Assembly: GCA_020072845.1 (NCBI GenBank)
Contig: JAIQGF010000019.1
Span: 1 to 64,000 of the forward strand
DNA length: 64,000 nt
Direction: 5' to 3'
From: Terriglobia bacterium
Lineage (GTDB): Bacteria; Acidobacteriota; Terriglobia; Terriglobales; Acidobacteriaceae
Below, piece by piece: positions 24,740 to 32,469 of the stretch. Numbering within the stretch: the first letter of the stretch is position 1; the number at the start of each line of letters is the position of its first letter. Below the pieces are notes generated by a model that ran no database searches, had not been told where the DNA came from, and was given only the letters and a program-made list of their open reading frames with translations. A program made the position numbers and the translations under genes.

Positions 24740-26392
24740 ATGAGGTTGTGCCGCCGTGCCCTGCTGCTGTTTCTGCTGCTCTTCAACCTGAGCGCTCTGG
24801 CGCAGACATCGGCCACGCGCTTCCAGGTCTCGTTTCCCGCCTCGGCGCACGCCCAGCCGATTACCGGGCGCGTGCTTGTCATCATCACCCGTCGCGACAG
24901 CCCCGAGCCCCGCCTGCAGGCGGGTTGGTGGTTCCAGCAGACGCCCATCTATGGCGCCGACATCCACCAGCTTCCGCCGGGGCAGGCGGCGGTCATGGAC
25001 GCGGCCACCCTCGGCTATCCCTTCAAGAGCCTGATGCAACTGCCACCAGGCGAGTACTACGTCCAGGCGCTGATCAACGTCTATACCGAGTTCCACCGCG
25101 CCGACGGGCACACCATCTGGGCCCACATGGACCAATGGGAAGGGCAGCAGTTCGCCAAATCGCCGGGCAATTTGTACAGCGAGGTTCAGAAGGTGCGCTT
25201 GGATCCCGCTGCCGGGTACGACGTCAAGCTCGAGGCCGGCAATGTGATCCCGCCGGTCGAAGTTCCGCCGGACACCAAATACGTGAAGCGCGTGAAATTC
25301 GCCAGCAAGCTGCTCAGCCAATTCTGGGGCCACCCCATGTACATCGGCGCCACCGTGCTGCTCCCCAAGGGGTACGACGAGCACCCCAACCAGCGCTATC
25401 CGGTGGTGTACATCCAGGACCACTTTTCGCTGCGCGCGCCCTTTGGTTTCCGGGATGACGGCGACGATGAGGATAGTTGGCCATCGCGGAATGAGGCGCG
25501 CCGCTTCAGCCAGGCTTGGTTGTCCAACAATTTTCCGCGCATGATCATGGTCACATTTCAGCATCCCACGCCGTTTTTCGACGACTCCTACGCCGTCAAC
25601 TCGGCCAACCAGGGTCCCTACGGCGACGCCCTCATGCAGGAGCTGATCCCCTACCTGGAGACCAACTTCCGCATCGTGCGCGAGCCCTGGGCGCGGGTGT
25701 TGACCGGCGGGTCCACGGGTGGGTGGGAATCACTCGCGCTGCAGGTGCTGCATCCCGAGTTTTTCGGCGGGACGTGGACGTTTTTCCCTGACCCGATTGA
25801 CTTCCACAATTATCAACTGGTGGACATCTACCAGGACGACAGCGCGTTTGAAGCACCCGGGTCCGAGTACATCCCGCCGGAGCGGCCGATGATGCGCAGC
25901 TCCGAAGGCCAGGTGCTGGTCACTGTCCGGCAGATGAGCCTGCTGGAGGAGGTGCTGGGCACCCACGGGCGCAGCGGACAACAGTACGAGGAGTGGGAGG
26001 CGGCGTACGGGCCGGTGGGCCCCGACGGCTACCCGCGGCCGTTATGGGACAAGCGGACCGGCAAGATCGATCATGAGGTTGCCAACTACATGCGCGATCA
26101 CGGATTCGATCTGACCTATGACCTGGAGAAAAACTGGCCGAAGATCGGGCCCCATCTGGTGGGCAAGCTTCACCTCTTCTGCGGGGACATGGACAATTAC
26201 TACCTCAACCTGGCGGTCTACCGGCTGGAGAAGTTCCTCGCCAACACCAAAGATCCGTACTACGCCGGGTCCTTTGGCTACGGCCGGCCGATGAAGGGGC
26301 ACGGTTGGAGTCCGTACACGGTTACCGAGCTGGTGAAGGTAATGGCGGACGCGATCGAGAAGAACCGCCCGAAATCCGCGGCCGCCAGATAG
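24740..26392 (+). CDS. Secreted putative esterase (alpha/beta hydrolase)
   Basis: A 550-residue exported protein. MRLCRRALLLFLLLFNLSALAQ is a signal peptide. An N-terminal beta-rich region (about 25-190) precedes an esterase D/Fes-like alpha/beta-hydrolase domain: ATVLLPKGYDE, RYPVVYIQDHF, and nucleophile Ser325 in GGSTGGWES. The catalytic His may be in PMKGHGWSPY near the C-terminus. AGGAG lies 7 bases before the ATG at 24740. It is divergent from argR. The substrate is unknown. Confidence 0.78.
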   Translation: MRLCRRALLLFLLLFNLSALAQTSATRFQVSFPASAHAQPITGRVLVIITRRDSPEPRLQAGWWFQQTPIYGADIHQLPPGQAAVMDAATLGYPFKSLMQLPPGEYYVQALINVYTEFHRADGHTIWAHMDQWEGQQFAKSPGNLYSEVQKVRLDPAAGYDVKLEAGNVIPPVEVPPDTKYVKRVKFASKLLSQFWGHPMYIGATVLLPKGYDEHPNQRYPVVYIQDHFSLRAPFGFRDDGDDEDSWPSRNEARRFSQAWLSNNFPRMIMVTFQHPTPFFDDSYAVNSANQGPYGDALMQELIPYLETNFRIVREPWARVLTGGSTGGWESLALQVLHPEFFGGTWTFFPDPIDFHNYQLVDIYQDDSAFEAPGSEYIPPERPMMRSSEGQVLVTVRQMSLLEEVLGTHGRSGQQYEEWEAAYGPVGPDGYPRPLWDKRTGKIDHEVANYMRDHGFDLTYDLEKNWPKIGPHLVGKLHLFCGDMDNYYLNLAVYRLEKFLANTKDPYYAGSFGYGRPMKGHGWSPYTVTELVKVMADAIEKNRPKSAAAR

Positions 26393-26641
26393 GCAGCAAG
26401 CGCCACCGATGATCCGAAACGCCAACCAGTGCCAGATCGGGTTTAGTCACCCCCAAAAGTGACGACCATACTTGCTTCCGGCATGGTTCGGGGCTAGCGT
26501 GAAGGAGGTCGGACACCGCTTGCCGTGGAGGTGTCCATTGTTCATGCTATGCTCCACAACCCGCTTCGGACCCAAACTCCCAACCAACCAACACTCTATT
26601 TTTTCCGGAGCTCGTGTGTCTCCACGGTGAGGGAGGACGCT

Positions 26642-27049
26642 ATGAAGAACCTGAAAATCATCGTCGGCGCCGTCACGGTGGTGTTGATCGTCCTGCTGAC
26701 CGCGGTTACGTCCCGCAAACAACCCGACTCGCTCTCCTATAGCGCCAGCAATGAAGCCACGGTCGCAGGCACGGTGGAGGATGTGCAGGAATTCCTCTGT
26801 CCGGTGACCGATGACCGCGGCACGCATGTCGTGCTCAAGACCGGCAGCGGAACCATCCTGGTGCACGTTGCCATTGCGCGCTTCCTGCGCGACAACAAAT
26901 TTGTGATCCGGCCCGGAGAACGCTTGCAGGTGACGGGCGCCAGGATCCGTTACCAGGGCAAGGAAAGCATGATCGCGCGCGAGATCATCCGCGGCGACGA
27001 GGTATTCACCCTGCGCGATGCTGCGGGGAAGCCGCTCTGGTCGAATTGA
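26642..27049 (+). CDS. Membrane-anchored OB-fold-like protein, unknown function
   Basis: A 135-residue protein with an N-terminal signal anchor (MKNLKIIVGAVTVVLIVLLTAVTS) and a small beta-rich domain (EATVAGTVEDVQEF...GTHVVLKTGSGTILVHVAIARFLRDNKF...PGERLQVTGARIRYQGKESMIAREII). The strand order resembles an OB fold of the kind that tunes metal or nucleic-acid binding, but I cannot name a family. A GGGAGGA ribosome-binding site precedes the ATG. It converges on the PilZ gene. Confidence 0.6.
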   Translation: MKNLKIIVGAVTVVLIVLLTAVTSRKQPDSLSYSASNEATVAGTVEDVQEFLCPVTDDRGTHVVLKTGSGTILVHVAIARFLRDNKFVIRPGERLQVTGARIRYQGKESMIAREIIRGDEVFTLRDAAGKPLWSN

Positions 27050-27058
27050 GCGGGAGTT

Positions 27059-27424
27059 TCAGGCGTTGCCGGTGGAGCTGCGGAGCACTTCGCGGAAGTG
27101 CTCGACTTCTTCGCGCTCGCCGGCGTTCTCGGTAAGAAATTCCAGGCCGTAGTAGTAGCCATAGCGATTGCGCACCGAGGCCCACACGCGCAGCGCATCG
27201 GGTGTGTAGGGTGCGGTGAATTCCAGTTCGATCTGGTCGCCGAGATTCAGTTCCACGCCGGCGAAGATGCACATGCCACCTTCATTGAGCTCGGTGCCGC
27301 GCCCGTTGATGCGCGCCGTGAGGTCGCCGCGATGCACCACCAACCGCACCGGAACGCGGATCTGGTAGCGCTTCCATCTGCGCTGGGCCTCAAACGGCCC
27401 GGGAGAGTGTGCCGTCGCAATCAT
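27059..27424 (-). CDS. PilZ-domain protein
   Basis: A 121-residue single-domain protein. RRWKRYQIRVPVRL near 15-28 and the RGTELNEGGMCIF motif near 42-54 match the RxxxR and (D/N)xSxxG c-di-GMP contacts, here as NEGG with Glu in place of the usual Ser. That substitution may weaken c-di-GMP binding. The rest is a PilZ-like beta barrel (LELEFTAPYTPDALRVWASVRNR). It probably reports c-di-GMP or cyclic-dinucleotide state to a partner that is not visible here. Confidence 0.75.
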   Translation of the reverse strand: MIATAHSPGPFEAQRRWKRYQIRVPVRLVVHRGDLTARINGRGTELNEGGMCIFAGVELNLGDQIELEFTAPYTPDALRVWASVRNRYGYYYGLEFLTENAGEREEVEHFREVLRSSTGNA

Positions 27425-27483
27425 GGGTCAATCCTAGGCCGGATGCCGGCCGAAGGCGAGATTACCTCGGTTGCTGTCCTTCT

Positions 27484-27515
27484 GGCCGGGTTATGCCCGG
27501 CGGCGCAACCCGGCC
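27484..27515. repeat. 9-bp perfect hairpin upstream of asnA
   Basis: GGCCGGGTT (27484-27492) is exactly complementary to AACCCGGCC (27507-27515) with a 14-base loop. It sits in the PilZ-asnA divergent gap about 170 bases before the asnA start and could be a leader element or an extragenic palindrome. Confidence 0.6.
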
Positions 27516-27681
27516 TTCCGCCGGTACCGTTGATGTAAGGCCCCGAGGTCCCCAGCAAAGCGAATTCCCAATTGAAACCGGCGCACACCGCTTGGTGACG
27601 ACCGGCACTGCCGCGCGGCCCGAGCCGGGGGACATTAATAGGTTCGACATCTGTCATTTCCGCCGAACAGGAGACGCACGC

Positions 27682-28821
27682 ATGGCAACCCTGGCTGTCA
27701 AAAAGGCCGACCTCGCCGGACCGGGCATCGGCGACTACGCCGAACTGGAAAAGATCCTGCCCAATGATTACCGCTCGCTGCTGACGCCGCGCGAAACCCA
27801 GAAAGCGATCTTCGCCGCCAAGAACTACATCGAGGAAAACCTCTGCAAGGAACTCGATTTAATGATGGTCACCGTGCCGCTGATTGTGGACGTGGAAAGC
27901 GGCGTCAACGACCTGCTGGACCGCGACGGCTCGCGCACTCCCATCCAGTTCCACATTTCCAACGATTACGACAAGCACCCCGTGGATGCGCAGGTGGTGC
28001 AGGCGGCGACGAAGTGGAAACGCGTGGCCCTGCGGCAGTTCGACTGCAAACTCGGCGAGGGCATTTGCACCGACATGCGCGCCGTGCGCAAGGACTACTT
28101 CCTCGATCACGACCATTCCTGCTACGTGGATCAGTGGGACTGGGAGCGTGTCATCCGGCCGGAGCAGCGCAACCTCGCGTTTCTGAAGGAAGTCGTCGGC
28201 CGCATCTGGAAAGTGCTGGTCGGGGCGGAGAGATTCGTCCAGGAGATGTTCCCCAAGCTCAAGGACCCGCGCTATCCCAACCTGCCGGAAAAGCTGACCT
28301 TCCTGCACGCGGAAGAAATCCTGGAGATGTTTCCCGACCTGCCGCGCAAGCAGCGTGAAACCCAGGTGCTGCAGCAATACCCGGCGATTTTCATCATCGG
28401 CATCGGGTGGCCGCTCGCCGACGGCCTGCCGCACGAGAACCGCGCCGCCGATTACGACGACTGGGTCACCGACACGCGCCATGAAACCGGCAAGAACACG
28501 CACGGGCTCAACGGTGACATCCTGGTGTGGAACCACGTGACCAAGCGGCGTCACGAACTGACGTCCATGGGAATCCGGGTGAACGCCGAGACGCTGAAGC
28601 AGCAGCTCGAGTTGTCGAACCTGACCGATTTCCTGAAGTTCCCTTATCACCAGGCGATCGTCAGAAACGAGATACCGCTGTCCATCGGCGGCGGCATCGG
28701 GCAGGCGCGCACCCTGATGACCCTGCTGCGCAAGGCGCACCTGGGCGAGGTCAGCGTGACCGTGTGGCCGAAGATCCTGAAAGACATGTGCGCGAAAAAG
28801 AACATCTTCGTGCTGGAATAA
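27682..28821 (+). CDS. asnA: Aspartate-ammonia ligase
   Basis: ATP-dependent synthesis of asparagine from aspartate and ammonia. The 379-residue protein has the AsnA class-II-tRNA-synthetase-like core: VPLIVDVESGVNDLLDRDG near 74, YVDQWDWERVI near 150, and the C-terminal NEIPLSIGGGIGQARTLMTLL with the motif-3-like Gly-rich loop. CAGGAGA serves as ribosome-binding site before the ATG at 27682. The enzyme uses ammonia rather than glutamine. Confidence 0.95.
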   Translation: MATLAVKKADLAGPGIGDYAELEKILPNDYRSLLTPRETQKAIFAAKNYIEENLCKELDLMMVTVPLIVDVESGVNDLLDRDGSRTPIQFHISNDYDKHPVDAQVVQAATKWKRVALRQFDCKLGEGICTDMRAVRKDYFLDHDHSCYVDQWDWERVIRPEQRNLAFLKEVVGRIWKVLVGAERFVQEMFPKLKDPRYPNLPEKLTFLHAEEILEMFPDLPRKQRETQVLQQYPAIFIIGIGWPLADGLPHENRAADYDDWVTDTRHETGKNTHGLNGDILVWNHVTKRRHELTSMGIRVNAETLKQQLELSNLTDFLKFPYHQAIVRNEIPLSIGGGIGQARTLMTLLRKAHLGEVSVTVWPKILKDMCAKKNIFVLE

Positions 28822-28932
28822 AGAAAAGTGGTCAGTGGCTGGTGGCCAGTACCAAGGTCCTGCTACTGCCCCCTGCTTTTCCGACGCGTATAATTCATGC
28901 TTCCCATAAGCCACATAGAGGAGACGTGTGTC

Positions 28933-31900
28933 ATGAGGAACTGGCTGTGCTGTGCATTCATACTTTCCTTCGCAATCCTGGTCCAGGCACAGAAGCCGTT
29001 GCTGCTGCACAAACCGGCGGCCAGCGCGTCGCAACTGGTATTCAGTTACGGGGACGATCTTTGGAGCGCACCTCGCGACGGTGGCCCGGCTCACCCGCTC
29101 ACCACTGGCGCCGGAACCAAGACCGACGCAGCGATCTCTCCCGACGGCAAATGGATCGCCTACACCGGCACCTATGAGGGCAATGCGGACGTCTACGTGA
29201 TGCCGGCGAGCGGCGGCGTGCCGGCACGGCTGACTTTTCATCCCGCCGCCGACGTGGTGGTCGGCTGGACGCCCGACAGCAAGCAAGTCCTGTTCCGCTC
29301 TTCGCGCAACAGCTACGCCGGATTCGACCGCCTGTTCACGATTGGGTTGGAGGGCGGGCTGCCGCATGAAATTCCGCTGCCGGAAGGCGTGATGGGATCG
29401 TTCTCACCCGACGGCAAGCAGTTGGCGTACGTGCCGGTGTGGAACTGGCAGCCGGGGCGCGCTTGGAAGAACTACCGCGGCGGGCGCACAGCGCGCGTCT
29501 GGATCGCACAATTGTCCGATTCCAGCGTCATCGAAATTCCTCGCGACAACAATTCCAACGACTTCGATCCGCTCTGGATCGGCGAGAAGATTTACTTCCT
29601 CTCCGACCGCAGCGGCCCCGTCACCCTGTTCGTGTACGACACGCGCAGCAAGAAAGTGGAGCAGGTGCTGCCGCCGACCTCCGATATCAAGTGCGCCTCG
29701 GCCGCGCCGGGGGAAATCGTGTATGAGCAGCTCGGTTCGTTGCGCCGGCTTGACCTGCGCAGCGGCAAATCAGCGGCGATCAACGTCGAGGTGGCCGGCG
29801 ACCTGCCCAGCTTGCGGCCGCATTATGTGAAAGCCGGCGACCACATTCAAAATTACGCCATTTCGCCGACCGGGGTGCGCGCCGTTTTCGAAGCCCACGG
29901 GGAAGTCTTCAGCGTTCCGGCGGACAAGGGCGATATTCGCAACCTGACCAATACCACGGCCGCGGCCGAGCGCGACCCGGCGTGGTCGCCCGACGGCAAG
30001 TGGATTGCCTACTTTTCCGACGAGAGTGGCGAGTACGCGCTGCACCTGCGTTCGCAGGACGGCACGGAACTGAAGAAGATCGGATTGGGCGAGCCGCCGA
30101 CGTTTTACTACGGGCCCAGGTGGTCGCCCGACAGCAAGAAAATTGCGTATTACGACAAGCGGCTCAACCTCTGGTACGTGGACTTGGCGAAGGGCGCGCC
30201 GGTGAAGGTGGACACCGATTATTACGAAGGTCCGTTCCACTCGCTGGACCCGGCGTGGGCGCCCGACAGCAAGTGGATCGCCTACACAAAACAACTTCCC
30301 AGCCACATGCGCGCGGTGTTCGTGTACTCGCTGGAGAGCGGCAAGGCGCAGCAGATCACCGACGGCATGAGCGACGCGCGCTATGCCGCCTTCGACCGCG
30401 ACGGCAAGTATCTGTACTTCACCGCCAGCACCAATGTCGGGCCGACCAATGGCTGGCTCGATCTCTCCAGCTTCGCGCGTCCGGTGACGCGCAGCGTGTA
30501 CGTCGTCGTATTGCGCAAGGACCTGCCGTCGCCGATTGCGCCGCAGAGCGATGAAGAGAAAGCGGCGGCGGAATCGAAGCCGGAGGACAAACCAGCCGGT
30601 GTCGCCATGCAGGCGTCAGGCAGCGAAGAAAAGGGCGCCGCGAGCGATGAGAAAACCGCGGACAGGAAGCCCAAGCAGCCGGTGATCGTCAAGATCGATT
30701 TCGAGAACATTGACCAGCGCATCCTGGCTCTGCCCATCCCGGCGCGCAATTACGCCGGGCTGGAGGCGGGCGCCAGCGGCATGATTTATCTGGGAGAGCG
30801 GCCCGTGGTGCCGACCGCCGGCCCGGGAGGCGTAAGCACGACGGTGTACCGCTTTGAGCTGGAGCCGCGCAAGACCACCAAGCTGCTCGACGGCGTGACC
30901 GCGTTCGCGCTTTCTTTCGACGGCAAAAAGATGTTGTACCGGCAGGGCATCGGGGAGCACGCCAAGTGGCTGATCGCCGGCGTGCCGCCGCCCAGCAAGT
31001 CGGGCGAGCCGCCGAGTGCCGCTGCCGAGCAAGGCCCGCGGATCGCCGGCATGCCGCTCAAGCTCGACGACATGGAGGTCTACGTCGATCCGCGCGCCGA
31101 GTGGCAGCAGGAGTATCGCGAAGTGTGGCGCATCGAGCGCGACTTCTTCTATGACCCCAACCTGCATGGCGTGAACCTGACCGCGGCGGAGAAACACTAC
31201 GCGCCTTACGTCGAGGCCGCCGCCAGCCGCGCCGATCTCGACTATGTCTTCACCGATATGCTCGGCGAAATGTCGGTGGGGCACATGAACGTGCGCCCGC
31301 CGCAGCCGCCTCGTTCCACGCAGCCCAAGACGGGGCTGCTCGGCGCCGATTACAGGATCGAGAATGGCCGGTACCGTTTCGCGAAAATCTACCAAGGCGA
31401 GAACTGGAACCCCGAACTGCGCGCGCCGCTCACCGAGCCGGGTGTCAACGTCAAAGAAGGTGACTACCTGCTGGAGGTGGCGGGACGCGAGCTGAAGGGA
31501 TCGGACAACCTTTTCAGTTTCTTCCAGGCGACCGCGGGCAAGTCGGTGGTCATCAAGGTCGGCAGCGATCCCGGCGGCAAGGGCGCGCGCACCGCCACCG
31601 TCGTGCCCATTGATAACGAAACCAACCTGCGCAGTCGCGCTTGGATTGACGCCAACCGCCGCAAGGTCGAAGAACTGGGCGGCGGGCGCGTGGCCTACGT
31701 CTATCTTCCCGACACGGCCGTGGGCGGCTACACCTATTTCAACCGCTACTTCTACGCGCAGATTAACGCCCAGGGCGCGGTGCTGGACGAGCGCTTCAAT
31801 CGCGGCGGCCAGGCGGCGGACTACATCATCGACAATTTGCGCAAGCCGCTGATGAACTACTGGTTCACGCGCGAGGGACACCCGTTCACTACTCCGGTGG

Positions 31901-32319
31901 GCTCGATTTTCGGCCCCAAGGTGATGGTGATCAATATGTACGCGGGTTCCGGTGGCGACGCCCTGCCCTGGTACTTCCGCCACGAAAAGATCGGACCGCT
32001 GGTGGGCACGCGCACCTGGGGCGGGCTGGTCGGGATTTACGATTACCCGCCGCTGATGGATGGCGGCTCGGTCACGGCGCCGCGGGTGGCGTTTTACAAC
32101 CCGCAAGGCGAGTGGGATGTGGAGAACGCCGGCGTGCCACCCGATTACGAGGTCCCGTTCGATCCCGCGGCATGGCGTCTGGGCCGCGATCCGCAACTGG
32201 AGAAGGCGGTGGACCTGGTGCTGGACCAGTTGAAGAAATCGCCGCGCAAATCGGTTGATCACCAGCCCTTTCCCAACTATCACCCGACCAAGGGGACGGC
32301 GGCCGGCGGCGTGCGCTGA
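28933..32319 (+). CDS. Tricorn-like protease (S41), secreted
   Basis: A 1128-residue exported protein: signal peptide MRNWLCCAFILSFAILVQAQ; WD40-like/PD40 beta-propeller repeats from about 30 to 540 with repeated SPDGKWIAY and SPDSKKIAYY blades; a low-complexity charged stretch (EEKAAAESKPEDK...); then the tricorn core. VGHMNVRPP holds the likely charge-relay His, a PDZ-like region follows (LREG/EGDYLLEVAGRELKGSDN), and the S41 domain has nucleophile Ser1006 in AGSGGDAL with DERFNRGGQAADYI upstream. Catalytic residues appear intact. GAGGAG lies 9 bases before the ATG at 28933. The kumamolisin gene follows, suggesting a secreted proteolysis pair. Confidence 0.9.
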   Translation: MRNWLCCAFILSFAILVQAQKPLLLHKPAASASQLVFSYGDDLWSAPRDGGPAHPLTTGAGTKTDAAISPDGKWIAYTGTYEGNADVYVMPASGGVPARLTFHPAADVVVGWTPDSKQVLFRSSRNSYAGFDRLFTIGLEGGLPHEIPLPEGVMGSFSPDGKQLAYVPVWNWQPGRAWKNYRGGRTARVWIAQLSDSSVIEIPRDNNSNDFDPLWIGEKIYFLSDRSGPVTLFVYDTRSKKVEQVLPPTSDIKCASAAPGEIVYEQLGSLRRLDLRSGKSAAINVEVAGDLPSLRPHYVKAGDHIQNYAISPTGVRAVFEAHGEVFSVPADKGDIRNLTNTTAAAERDPAWSPDGKWIAYFSDESGEYALHLRSQDGTELKKIGLGEPPTFYYGPRWSPDSKKIAYYDKRLNLWYVDLAKGAPVKVDTDYYEGPFHSLDPAWAPDSKWIAYTKQLPSHMRAVFVYSLESGKAQQITDGMSDARYAAFDRDGKYLYFTASTNVGPTNGWLDLSSFARPVTRSVYVVVLRKDLPSPIAPQSDEEKAAAESKPEDKPAGVAMQASGSEEKGAASDEKTADRKPKQPVIVKIDFENIDQRILALPIPARNYAGLEAGASGMIYLGERPVVPTAGPGGVSTTVYRFELEPRKTTKLLDGVTAFALSFDGKKMLYRQGIGEHAKWLIAGVPPPSKSGEPPSAAAEQGPRIAGMPLKLDDMEVYVDPRAEWQQEYREVWRIERDFFYDPNLHGVNLTAAEKHYAPYVEAAASRADLDYVFTDMLGEMSVGHMNVRPPQPPRSTQPKTGLLGADYRIENGRYRFAKIYQGENWNPELRAPLTEPGVNVKEGDYLLEVAGRELKGSDNLFSFFQATAGKSVVIKVGSDPGGKGARTATVVPIDNETNLRSRAWIDANRRKVEELGGGRVAYVYLPDTAVGGYTYFNRYFYAQINAQGAVLDERFNRGGQAADYIIDNLRKPLMNYWFTREGHPFTTPVGSIFGPKVMVINMYAGSGGDALPWYFRHEKIGPLVGTRTWGGLVGIYDYPPLMDGGSVTAPRVAFYNPQGEWDVENAGVPPDYEVPFDPAAWRLGRDPQLEKAVDLVLDQLKKSPRKSVDHQPFPNYHPTKGTAAGGVR

Positions 32320-32371
32320 CGGACACCTCAGGCCCGGTCTGCTAGCGTCATATGCAGGTGAAACTTTCCTT

Positions 32372-32437
32372 GCTCCGCGGTGTTTGCAAGCTCATTAGCC
32401 CGGCCACTGGGCTAGCTTGCGCGCCACAACACGGAGC
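32372..32437. repeat. 66-bp imperfect palindrome between protease genes
   Basis: Nested arms: GCTCC with GGAGC, GTGTT with AACAC, and GCAAGCT(catt)AGCCC with GGGCTAGCTTGC around the loop GGCCACT. It may be a terminator for the tricorn gene or a cruciform; there is no T-run. Confidence 0.65.
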
Positions 32438-32469
32438 GAGTCTCCGCATTTCCCGTTCGTGAAGGTGTC

